Part shown: positions 1-5,511 of the stretch, piece after piece | How the letters are laid out: every line of letters starts with the position of its first letter | Numbering within the stretch: position 1 is the first letter of the stretch | Assembly (NCBI GenBank): GCA_020344715.1 | Contig: CP070828.1 | Coordinates: 1,086,868 to 1,092,756, forward strand | Direction: 5' to 3' | Source: Candidatus Bathyarchaeota archaeon | GTDB lineage: Archaea; Thermoproteota; Bathyarchaeia; Bathyarchaeales; Bathyarchaeaceae | Length of the DNA stretch: 5,889 nt | Notes under the pieces: generated by a model | Told to the model about the DNA's origin: nothing | Seen by the model: only the letters and a program-made list of their open reading frames with translations | Databases searched by the model: none | Program-made: the position numbers and the translations under genes

Positions 1-2
1 CA

Positions 3-626
3 TGTAGAGGCAACTTCAAAGGCAGATACGAGATAATCCGTCAAATTCTTCTCAACAAGACCCCAAAGTACGGCAACGATGACGACTACGCAGATAGCGT
101 CGCAAGGCAGCTCATTGAAATCTATTTTGAAGCGGTGGATGGCAGATCCAACACGAGGGGAGGAAAGTACCGGATAAACTTGCTCCCTACAACAGTCCAC
201 ATCTACTTCGGAAAACTGTGTGATGCCACTCCCGATGGTAGAAAGGCTGAACAGCCCATATCAGAGGGTGTTTCGCCGACTCAAGGAGCAGACAGAGAGG
301 GACCAACAGCAGTGATGAAATCGGTGACTAAATGGGATCATGCGAAAACAGGAGGCACTCTTCTAAACATGAAGTTCTCACCGCAAGTACTGAAGACTGA
401 GGAGGACCTGCAGAAGATGGTGCGCCTCATCCGAACATTCTTCAAGCTTGGCGGGCACCATGTCCAGTTCAATATAGTTGACAAGGAAACCCTCCGCGAC
501 GCTCAACGCAACCCTGAACGCTACAGAAATCTTCTTGTTCGCGTCGCCGGCTACAGTGACTATTTTGTAGGTCTCCATAAGGAACTTCAAGATGAAATCA
601 TATCAAGAACAGAACACAGACTATAG
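3..626 (+). CDS. Glycyl radical enzyme (PFL-like, probably HypD-type dehydratase), C-terminal part
   Basis: The reading frame is open from the left edge, so only the last 207 residues are present. Members of this family use a protein-based glycyl radical to start a radical reaction at an active-site Cys, anaerobically in the cytoplasm. Visible signatures, numbered within the fragment: PKYGNDDDYAD (21-31), RGGKY (52-56), LPTTVHIYFG (61-70), TPDGRKAEQPISEGVSPTQG (about 76-95), TGGTLLN, GGHHVQFN and the radical loop RVAGYSDYF. The radical Gly is residue 183 (codon 549-551), followed by 24 residues as is normal. From memory, the combination LPTT.HIYFG / TGGTLLN / GHH.QFN / VRVAGYSD.F is closest to trans-4-hydroxy-L-proline dehydratase, rather than PFL, CutC or glycerol dehydratase. 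The substrate cannot be fixed because the Cys loop and substrate-binding half lie outside the window. The activase gene follows 78 bp downstream. Family certain, subtype moderate. Confidence 0.95.
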   Translation, partial: CRGNFKGRYEIIRQILLNKTPKYGNDDDYADSVARQLIEIYFEAVDGRSNTRGGKYRINLLPTTVHIYFGKLCDATPDGRKAEQPISEGVSPTQGADREGPTAVMKSVTKWDHAKTGGTLLNMKFSPQVLKTEEDLQKMVRLIRTFFKLGGHHVQFNIVDKETLRDAQRNPERYRNLLVRVAGYSDYFVGLHKELQDEIISRTEHRL

Positions 627-655
627 ATGAAGCGAGCGGTCTAAGGTTATGTAGA

Positions 656-698
656 AGCTTCACCTGGAACGCAGCTTCACAAATGCGAAGCAGGGTGA
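656..698 (+). promoter_or_regulatory. Possible leader structure and Shine-Dalgarno of the activase gene
   Basis: AGCTTCAC occurs twice (656-663 and 673-680). GAAGC at 687-691 can pair with the GCTTC of either copy; with the nearer copy it forms a 5-bp stem with an 8-nt loop. TCACC at 660-664 is also exactly complementary to the Shine-Dalgarno GGTGA at 694-698, so an outer helix could mask the ribosome site. GGTGA is 6 nt from ATG 705 and directly abuts GTG 699, which favours ATG 705 as the start. The pairing is seen in the sequence; a regulatory role is inference. Confidence 0.35.
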
Positions 699-704
699 GT
701 GAAT

Positions 705-1601
705 ATGGTTGAAGGACTGATCTTTGACATTAAAAGATATGCTATACACGACGGTCCAGGCATACGCACTACGGTGTTCTTCAAAGGGTGCCCTCTCTCC
801 TGTTGGTGGTGTCATAACCCCGAGGGGCAATCCTTCGGTCGGGAACTCATGGTTTGGTCAGACAGATGCATAGAATGTCGGACATGCATATCCGCTTGCC
901 CCAATTCAGCGATCTCCATTTCGAATAGCTCAATTGTCACTGAACGTGGAAAGTGCAGAATCTGCGGAGCTTGCGCTGCGAAATGCCCCGCAAACGCAAG
1001 GGAGATCGTGGGGAAAACGCTGTCCGCAGAAGAGCTGATGGCAGAAGTTGAGAAGGACCACGAGTTCTACGGCGAATCTGGCGGTTTAACCGCGTCTGGC
1101 GGTGAACCGCTCGCTCAACCTGTCTTTCTGCGCGTCCTCTTGAAAAGATGTAAAGATGCAGGGGTCCACACGACAGTAGACACAAGTGGCTACGCCGAAA
1201 GGAAGACCTTGGCCAAGATCAGCAATAAGGTAGATCTATTCCTCTACGACCTGAAAATGATGAATCCACGAAAACATAAACTGCATACAGGAGTCTCCAA
1301 TAAACCAATCATAGAAAACCTGAAAATGCTAGACAAACTTGGCAAGCAGATAATCATTCGCTTTCCACTCATCCCACACGTCAACACCGCTGACGCTAAC
1401 ATAACCAGCATGTGCATGCTGCTTTCAGGGTTGAAGAATATCAAAAGGATCTGCATCCTACCTTACAATAAACTCGGAATCGACAAAGCCAAGAGGCTGG
1501 GTAAGAAGGCTAGACCTTGCGCAAAGCCATCCGACAGACTTTTGGCTCACACCCTAAGATTGATAAAGAACTATGGACTTGCTGTCAAAATAGGAGGATG
1601 A
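705..1601 (+). CDS. Glycyl radical enzyme activating enzyme (radical SAM)
   Basis: This 298-residue protein would cleave S-adenosylmethionine reductively and abstract hydrogen from the radical Gly of the enzyme encoded just upstream. From ATG 705 the order is: IHDGPGIRT (14-22); the radical-SAM cluster motif C29-x3-C33-x2-C36 in the typical context GCPLSCWWCHNPE; two ferredoxin-type 4Fe-4S motifs (C55, C58, C61, C65 and C84, C87, C90, C94); the SAM-binding SGGEP with GGE at 132-134; DTSGY (159-163); and YDLK. Length and the two-cluster insert match activases of the HypD/CutC/glycerol dehydratase type, and differ from the shorter PflA, which lacks the insert. A GTG at 699 would add two residues, but GGTGA at 694-698 is spaced correctly only for ATG 705. 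All cluster cysteines are present, so it looks functional. Confidence 0.95.
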   Translation: MVEGLIFDIKRYAIHDGPGIRTTVFFKGCPLSCWWCHNPEGQSFGRELMVWSDRCIECRTCISACPNSAISISNSSIVTERGKCRICGACAAKCPANAREIVGKTLSAEELMAEVEKDHEFYGESGGLTASGGEPLAQPVFLRVLLKRCKDAGVHTTVDTSGYAERKTLAKISNKVDLFLYDLKMMNPRKHKLHTGVSNKPIIENLKMLDKLGKQIIIRFPLIPHVNTADANITSMCMLLSGLKNIKRICILPYNKLGIDKAKRLGKKARPCAKPSDRLLAHTLRLIKNYGLAVKIGG

Positions 1602-1604
1602 AAC

Positions 1605-1709
1605 TCACGCATTCTTCATATAGTCCGCGCACGCGTTGGCCTTGGTGCGTTCGTTCTCGAACTGGCTAACGTTAATAGAATCGATGTGTAAAGCATTGTA
1701 GACTTGCAC
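1605..1709 (-). pseudogene. Short antisense frame, possible gene remnant (very tentative)
   Basis: The spacer between the activase and GNAT genes contains a GC-richer island (about 1621-1665). On the minus strand, a GTG at 1709 opens a 34-codon frame ending with TGA at 1605-1607. Its product reads like ordinary protein, with segments LHIDSIN, FENERTK and ACADYMKNA, and most third codon positions in the middle are G or C. The pattern IDS.N...NE....ADY loosely recalls the first helix of M20-family peptidases, so it could be a fragment of such a gene. There is no Shine-Dalgarno, the frame is very short, and the plus-strand frames through the island are also open. It may be chance. It is listed so that the spacer is described. 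Confidence 0.15.
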
Positions 1710-1714
1710 GGTGA
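1710..1714 (+). promoter_or_regulatory. Shine-Dalgarno GGTGA of the GNAT gene
   Basis: GGTGA lies 6 nt upstream of ATG 1721, the same motif and spacing as before the activase gene. It fixes the start of the acetyltransferase. Confidence 0.6.
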
Positions 1715-1720
1715 ATAGGC

Positions 1721-2335
1721 ATGTTTGAATTCGGAAAACTCAGGTTCCGACCCATAGAAAGAGAAGATTTGAAGCTGTTGCACGAATGGGAGAACGACTT
1801 TGAATTAATAATGTATTCGCGAAGCAAGCCGATGAACTTTGTGAACACAGCCCAGTTAGAGAAGCAATACGACGAGTGGGTGAAAGACGAGAAAGAACTC
1901 CGGTTCATGGTTGAACTCATAGATTCAGAAGACCCCATAGGAATCGCACGCCTGCGACGAGAAGAGTGGGGAAACGTGAAGACCGCCGACGTGGGAACGT
2001 ATATCGGCAAGAAGGAATTGTGGGGAAAGGGGTTCGGTCGACAAATCATTGTGGCGCTACTGGAAATGTCGTTTAATCAATTAAACATGGAACGCAGTGA
2101 AGCATGGAGCGTAGAGTATAACCATCGCGCCCACAAAGCTCTCGAAGCCTGTGGGTTCAAGAGAGGCGGAGTGGTGAGACAAGCAGCCTTTGTGAATGGA
2201 CGCAAATGGGATGGCTACCATTTTGATATCCTTCGGGAGGAATATCTGAACACGCGAAGGGGCTTGCTGAAACAAACGTTAGGAGACAAAGCAGAAGAGT
2301 ACGCTGAAAAACACTGCACCATCAAGGGGTATTAG
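1721..2335 (+). CDS. GNAT-family N-acetyltransferase (RimJ/RimL-like)
   Basis: This 204-residue cytosolic protein would transfer an acetyl group from acetyl-CoA to an amine: a protein N-terminus, an amino acid, a polyamine or a drug. The acceptor is not predictable. It begins with the family's typical strand, LRFRPIEREDLKLLHEW (7-23). IGIARLRR (73-80) is a core strand, and GTYIGKKELWGKGFGRQII (92-110) contains the acetyl-CoA pyrophosphate loop (GKGFGR). N134, followed by A137 and ALEACGFKRGG (140-150), forms the conserved N..A...LE..GF motif of the RimJ/RimL group, and WDGYHFDILREEY (163-175) is the last core strand. About 29 residues after the core (176-204) form an additional, probably helical tail. 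It stands alone on the plus strand, 119 bp from the activase gene, and converges with the glycosyltransferase. No functional tie to either neighbour is visible. Confidence 0.92.
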   Translation: MFEFGKLRFRPIEREDLKLLHEWENDFELIMYSRSKPMNFVNTAQLEKQYDEWVKDEKELRFMVELIDSEDPIGIARLRREEWGNVKTADVGTYIGKKELWGKGFGRQIIVALLEMSFNQLNMERSEAWSVEYNHRAHKALEACGFKRGGVVRQAAFVNGRKWDGYHFDILREEYLNTRRGLLKQTLGDKAEEYAEKHCTIKGY

Positions 2336-2422
2336 ACCCGCGAATTTAGATTTGATCTGACGTTTTCGTGTATACCCTCGCGGTTGCAGCTAAATAACAG
2401 CCAGACGGACCTTCATGATCGA

Positions 2423-2432
2423 TTACATGTAA
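2423..2432. repeat. 10-bp palindrome TTACATGTAA in the convergent gap
   Basis: This perfect palindrome lies in the 119-bp gap between the 3' ends of the GNAT and glycosyltransferase genes (2336-2454). It has no loop or T-run, so it is not a recognisable terminator. The rest of the gap holds no frame or RNA gene that I can support. It may be a protein site or chance. Confidence 0.2.
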
Positions 2433-2454
2433 CACTGTGTAATAACAGAGGTTT

Positions 2455-4131
2455 CTAAATCGTTGCGGTTCCCTGGTGGTCCATCTTTTCCCATTTCATT
2501 GGATAGTGAAAGACCTCTTCAAGCTGGCTGAGCATTCGTATAATGTCAAGGATGTAGAGGAAGGAGAATCTGTGGAGGACTGTGTATAGGAGTAGTGACT
2601 TTCTTTCTTTAATGTCTAGAGACAACGCATACGCAGCGACCGCGACTTCCAAGACAACGAAAGCCAAGAACCAAAAAACGTAGATGTAGGGAACTGCCTG
2701 GAAAAAATCGATGACTATGCCGATTTGAGGACTGCCATTTGACGGTTGAGCCCCTCCGTTTGAGGGTGACCGTCCTCTTGCCCAATCTGGAGGTCCGCCT
2801 CCGATTCTTGGCTGATAGATGGTATAAGGTGAAATCGGATTGAAGCAGAAAACTAGCAGCCACATCAGGGTGAAGAACATGAACCACGGATAGATAATTC
2901 CATTGAAAAGCCTCCAGGGCATTACAAAGGTGCCAGTGCGTCCATATTTCGTGTTGAAAGTCATATCCTTATGTTTAGTGAGCACTTGGAGACTCCCTCG
3001 ATACCATCGGTATCGTTGTTTCGCCAAGCTGGTCATTGATATGGGGGCTTCAGTGTAGCCGATGGCGCGCGCTTCAAACACCGTTTTGTATCCAGCTTTC
3101 AGAATCTTGAGCGTAACGTCTGCGTCTTCCGCGAAGGTGTCCCCTTCAAACAAGCCAATCTCTTGGAGTACAGATGCTCGAAAGGCTCCAATTGGCCCGG
3201 GCACCACTGTAACACGTTGCAGGTTCGCTTCACTTCGGCGGTGAAGGTTGATTCCCACTATATATTCAAGGGCTTGAAGTTTGGTCAACAGACCGTGTCG
3301 ATTTCCGACCTTGACATTTCCCGCGACCGCGGCAATGTTAGGATCACGAAAATGCTTGATTAGATGCTGAATGGCATTTGGGTCAAGAACTGTATCAGCA
3401 TCGATGCAGACGATGAAATTTCCCTTGGCAGCTTTGATTCCTGCATTAAGAGCATCCCACTTTCCACCATTTGGTTTTGTAATTGCCCGGGTGAAATGAT
3501 TGTTTGTATACCTTTCTGCGACATCAAGAGTTTCATCGGTTGATCCATCATCTACAATGATAATCTCTTTGTTGCCGTAGGAGAGATTCAGAAGCGCCTC
3601 CACAGTTTTGCCAATAGCCCTTGCCTCATTATAAGCCGGAACGATTACTGTGACTACGGGTGTTCCATTTGCGGGGTCAGAGCTTAAATCGTGCTGTTCC
3701 CGTCGTTTGTGAAGATACGCTCCCCCAAACGTAACCAAGTTTCGAATTGCAAACATTACTAGAGAGACGAAGAACAAGTAAAAGGATATTTGATACAGAA
3801 AATCGGGGGACAGAAACATTACGCCGATTTGAACCACTATAATGAGAATTGTTGTCCCCAGAATTAAGTTTGCCACGGATAATCCTGAATGTTTGATTGG
3901 CGAAGAAAATTTTTTCCTGACACGCGGGTACCACAGGAAAGTAGCGGTTACGGTGCAGAGGCAGATCAAGAGAGAAGCATAGGTGACTACGTAGCCCAGT
4001 TGACTGAAAAACATCAGCACTGACTCAGAGTCAATTGAAAGAAGATTCAAGGGCGCCGAAAGTGTCAAGAACTCGCCTGCAACGAAAAGACCTGCCAACG
4101 CCCATGCTCTCTTCAACTTTAAATTCTCCAT
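2455..4131 (-). CDS. Membrane glycosyltransferase family 2 (NodC/PgaC/hyaluronan-synthase-like)
   Basis: This 558-residue membrane enzyme probably polymerises or transfers sugars from a nucleotide-sugar donor to make an extracellular polysaccharide. Four hydrophobic N-terminal segments (about 8-31, 37-67, 83-107, 111-139) precede the cytosolic GT-A domain. That domain begins at VVTVIVPAYNEA (159-170) and contains DDGS (194-197), NGGKWDALNAG (221-231), the metal-binding D244-A-D246, GPIGAFR (312-318), the catalytic E335-D336 and Q372-RYRW, the Q..RW motif of processive synthases. C-terminal membrane segments follow (about 406-430, 471-505, 512-533). Between the first two is an unusual Pro/Gly/Asn/Ser-rich loop (441-471). 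The motif set matches PgaC/NodC-type beta-glycosyltransferases, but donor and product cannot be told. A TGA in frame at 4141-4143 excludes a much longer N-terminus. No good Shine-Dalgarno precedes ATG 4131. It lies downstream of the regulators on the same strand and may share their transcript. Confidence 0.93.
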   Translation of the reverse strand: MENLKLKRAWALAGLFVAGEFLTLSAPLNLLSIDSESVLMFFSQLGYVVTYASLLICLCTVTATFLWYPRVRKKFSSPIKHSGLSVANLILGTTILIIVVQIGVMFLSPDFLYQISFYLFFVSLVMFAIRNLVTFGGAYLHKRREQHDLSSDPANGTPVVTVIVPAYNEARAIGKTVEALLNLSYGNKEIIIVDDGSTDETLDVAERYTNNHFTRAITKPNGGKWDALNAGIKAAKGNFIVCIDADTVLDPNAIQHLIKHFRDPNIAAVAGNVKVGNRHGLLTKLQALEYIVGINLHRRSEANLQRVTVVPGPIGAFRASVLQEIGLFEGDTFAEDADVTLKILKAGYKTVFEARAIGYTEAPISMTSLAKQRYRWYRGSLQVLTKHKDMTFNTKYGRTGTFVMPWRLFNGIIYPWFMFFTLMWLLVFCFNPISPYTIYQPRIGGGPPDWARGRSPSNGGAQPSNGSPQIGIVIDFFQAVPYIYVFWFLAFVVLEVAVAAYALSLDIKERKSLLLYTVLHRFSFLYILDIIRMLSQLEEVFHYPMKWEKMDHQGTATI

Positions 4132-4340
4132 GGTTTGAGATCAAGATCAGGGATATGGTGAAAACTGCTCTTTGAGCTTCTCTTCATTTGCGTTAAGTCA
4201 GCTCTAGTTGCGGTAAAAGCCTTGTGCAAGACAAATTCAGATGGAAGATACACGCACGCGCCAAGCGAATCCGAAAGAGTTTCTCTCTGCCTCTGAATAT
4301 TGCCAAATGCTGAGAAGCCGGGAATAATGATTGAATCCAT
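4119..4340 (-). CDS. Hypothetical small protein, 73 residues (doubtful)
   Basis: A 73-codon frame starts at ATG 4340, only 16 nt after the stop of the downstream regulator (4357), and overlaps the glycosyltransferase start by 13 bp, so it fills the gap in a possible same-strand operon. It has no membrane segment, Cys motif or domain that I recognise. The N-terminal part is moderately hydrophobic (DSIIIPGFSAFGN), followed by a charged region and a Ser/Lys-rich stretch (TQMKRSSKSSF). No Shine-Dalgarno is visible. The frame also stays open for some codons upstream of ATG 4340, inside the regulator gene, without another usual start. Position argues for a gene; the missing translation signal and lack of recognisable family argue against it. 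If it is not coding, 4132-4356 is simply a leader for the glycosyltransferase. Confidence 0.3.
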   Translation of the reverse strand: MDSIIIPGFSAFGNIQRQRETLSDSLGACVYLPSEFVLHKAFTATRADLTQMKRSSKSSFHHIPDLDLKPWRI

Positions 4341-4356
4341 ACCATCGGGCGAAAAA

Positions 4357-4893
4357 TCATTTCTTTGCTTGTTTCTCCGCTTCTTTTTTCATCTCTGCGA
4401 TTAGAGTTGAAACAAGATGCACGGACCCCTGTAGCAGAGTGACTGCCGCAAGCACTTCGCTGAAACTTCTAATTCTTCGCATCTCCGAGGTATGAGCTAT
4501 CAGGTGTGCCTTTATTTGCTTCAGCTCGTCTTCATATTTCAACAGGATTCTCTCGGTTGGCAGATAGAACTGTGAGAAGGTTACAGGTGGCTGATCCATG
4601 GTGTAGAGATGCTTGTGGGTTCCTGGGATCATTCTCTTTGTTATAATGTTGATCTCAACAAGCTGGCGGAGGACCTTGGATACAGTTCCGGCGGAAAATC
4701 CACTCAAATTCTGCAGATCCTGTTGAGTCAGTCTCTCGCGAACGTAGAAATAGGCAAGAATCGCCATAAACATTGGATCTTTGCCGCCGAATTCGGCGCC
4801 TTTCTGTTTGAAGAAAGCCACTATATCTTTTTCAATTAGCCTGATTTCCGGGTCGAATCCTTTGAGATTGCCGATAGCAGTTTCTGCTATCAT
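4357..4893 (-). CDS. GbsR/MarR-like winged-helix transcriptional regulator (second of pair)
   Basis: This 178-residue DNA-binding protein has an N-terminal helix with IRLIEKDIV (17-25) and a winged helix-turn-helix at about 42-100. Helix ILAYFYVRERLTQQDLQNL (45-63) leads to the recognition helix SAGTVSKVLRQLVEINII (67-84), and the wing runs RMIPGTHKHLYTM. A long alpha-helical C-terminal half (about 110-178) is probably for dimerisation and ends in a Lys-rich tail. This architecture matches the GbsR-like branch of MarR-type regulators. It is clearly paralogous to the preceding gene, sharing R.IEK..V, ILAY....R..Q..L and G.S.GTVS..L..L. Its ATG overlaps that gene's TGA by 4 bp (ATGA, 4890-4893), which indicates translational coupling and possibly a heterodimer. 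The ligand, if any, is unknown. The likely targets are the palindromes in the divergent promoter. Confidence 0.85.
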   Translation of the reverse strand: MIAETAIGNLKGFDPEIRLIEKDIVAFFKQKGAEFGGKDPMFMAILAYFYVRERLTQQDLQNLSGFSAGTVSKVLRQLVEINIITKRMIPGTHKHLYTMDQPPVTFSQFYLPTERILLKYEDELKQIKAHLIAHTSEMRRIRSFSEVLAAVTLLQGSVHLVSTLIAEMKKEAEKQAKK

Positions 4894-5417
4894 TTGTCAG
4901 CAACTTCCTGCTGGATTTCTGATGGGGTGAATTGCAGTCTGTGCATGGCATTGACGGTAACCGAAATAACCGCTCTCATTTTGCTGATGAAATGACGGAT
5001 CTCTTCAGCTCCCTTTTTCCTAGCGATACGGTCCCTGCAGAGTTGATTTTCGAGCTGTTTAAGAAAGTCATTCCACTCATGAAAATATCGGTTCAATGCT
5101 GTAGAATAATGAGCTAGCTGCTGAGACAATGGAACCGCGAGTTCATATAAACGCTCTCGTCCTTCGGGATCCCGGCCTTCACGGATTAGCCCTAGTTGTC
5201 GCAACTCTTTGAGAGTGTTTGAAACTGTTCCTAGGGAATATCCTGTGGCTTTCCGAAGCATCTTTTGATTAACCCTTTTGTGGATGCATAGATAGGCAAG
5301 AATCTCGGAGGTTCGTCTGGAGCGACCTTTAAAGTATCCCAGATTCACAATAATCTCAACGAGTCTCTTCTCAATTGCCCTGAGTTCCGCTTCTGCGTTC
5401 AGATGCTCATACCACAT
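4890..5417 (-). CDS. GbsR/MarR-like winged-helix transcriptional regulator (first of pair)
   Basis: This 175-residue regulator is the first gene leftward from the divergent promoter. Layout: a helical N-terminus with ELRAIEKRLVEIIV (11-24); a winged helix-turn-helix (about 35-95) with SEILAYLCIHKRVNQKMLRK (37-56), recognition helix SLGTVSNTLKELRQLGLI (61-78) and wing REGRDPEGRERLYEL (79-93); then an amphipathic helical dimerisation region (about 97-160). It belongs to the same GbsR/MarR-like group as the gene it overlaps. The symmetric TATA box at 5440-5447 places the predicted transcription start almost on ATG 5417, so the mRNA may be leaderless. GGAG at 5421-5424 is close to the ATG (3 nt) and could serve if transcription starts further upstream. 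The operator-like repeat centred at 5461.5 adjoins its TATA box and BRE, which suggests autorepression, and the ABC gene is the divergent partner. No effector-binding motif is recognisable. Confidence 0.87.
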   Translation of the reverse strand: MWYEHLNAEAELRAIEKRLVEIIVNLGYFKGRSRRTSEILAYLCIHKRVNQKMLRKATGYSLGTVSNTLKELRQLGLIREGRDPEGRERLYELAVPLSQQLAHYSTALNRYFHEWNDFLKQLENQLCRDRIARKKGAEEIRHFISKMRAVISVTVNAMHRLQFTPSEIQQEVADK

Positions 5418-5439
5418 CTACTCCATTGGGGCTCTTCAC

Positions 5440-5447
5440 ATATAAGT
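5440..5447 (-). promoter_or_regulatory. Archaeal TATA box of the regulator operon
   Basis: The minus strand reads ACTTATAT here, preceded by A/T-rich BRE-like sequence (TAAAAAT). The centre is about 26 bp upstream of ATG 5417, the usual archaeal TATA-to-start distance, which implies a leaderless or nearly leaderless transcript. TTTAAAAATA just upstream (5456-5447) is an alternative TATA that would give a leader of about 10 nt. Confidence 0.55.
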
Positions 5448-5449
5448 AT

Positions 5450-5472
5450 TTTTAAAGTTCGTGAAAATTGAA
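5450..5472. promoter_or_regulatory. Operator-like repeat O1
   Basis: This is the first copy of a 23-bp element, identical at 21 of 23 positions to the copy at 5512-5534. Its core is an imperfect inverted repeat, AAAGTTC-GT-GAAAATT (5454-5469). It lies exactly midway between the two TATA boxes. It is the likely binding site of one or both adjacent winged-helix regulators. Confidence 0.55.
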
Positions 5473-5475
5473 AAG

Positions 5476-5483
5476 ACTTATAT
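5476..5483 (+). promoter_or_regulatory. Archaeal TATA box of the ABC transporter gene
   Basis: ACTTATAT, continuing AG, is preceded by the purine-rich BRE-like AAAAGA (5471-5476). Transcription would start near 5505-5508 and give a leader of about 33 nt to ATG 5539. The same 8-mer occurs in the opposite orientation for the divergent operon. Confidence 0.6.
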
Positions 5484-5492
5484 AGAACGCTT

Positions 5493-5507
5493 TACCTTGT
5501 TAAGGTA
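5493..5507. promoter_or_regulatory. Perfect inverted repeat TACCTT-GTT-AAGGTA at the ABC start region
   Basis: Two 6-bp arms with a 3-bp spacer lie between the ABC TATA box and its predicted transcription start. The sequence is unrelated to the O1/O2 element, so it could be the site of a second regulator, for example the other member of the pair. A protein bound here would interfere with RNA polymerase. As RNA it is mostly upstream of the start, so it is unlikely to be a hairpin. Confidence 0.4.
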
Positions 5508-5511
5508 GAAG

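Larger units (their letters stand above)
5440..5483. promoter_or_regulatory. 44-bp imperfect palindrome spanning the divergent promoters
   Basis: Pairing outward from the axis at 5461.5, 17 of 22 base pairs are complementary. The outermost 8 bp on each side are perfect (ATATAAGT at 5440-5447, ACTTATAT at 5476-5483), and each is the TATA box of one of the divergent genes. The dyad core is the first operator-like repeat. A dimeric repressor bound at the centre would cover both BREs and block TBP/TFB loading in both directions. Symmetry is seen directly; the regulatory mechanism is inferred. Confidence 0.6.

Noticed and set aside
937..1185. 82-codon minus-strand frame opposite the activase gene
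   Set aside because: An Arg-rich shadow of the Cys-cluster region of an intact radical-SAM gene, with no independent signals.
1614..1621. TCATATAG in the activase-GNAT spacer as a promoter for the GNAT gene
   Set aside because: It lacks a purine-rich BRE and would give a leader of over 70 nt; one weak A/T-rich match is not enough.
1672..2049. 125-codon minus-strand frame opposite the GNAT gene
   Set aside because: It lies antisense within a well-supported acetyltransferase, is Ser/Phe-rich as expected of a shadow frame, and has no recognisable motif.
2338..2383. CCGCGA ... TCGCGG inverted repeat in the convergent gap as a terminator
   Set aside because: Arms are only 6 bp with a 34-nt loop and no T-run follows on either strand.
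2609..2887. 92-codon minus-strand frame inside the glycosyltransferase
   Set aside because: Same strand but a different frame within an intact gene; basic, low-complexity product without motifs.
4119..4160. CCATATCC (minus strand, 4158-4151) as a TATA box for the glycosyltransferase
   Set aside because: Poor match to archaeal TATA boxes and no BRE; co-transcription with upstream genes is as likely.
4609..4839. 76-codon plus-strand frame inside the second regulator gene
   Set aside because: Antisense to a convincing winged-helix protein; no ribosome site and no family features.
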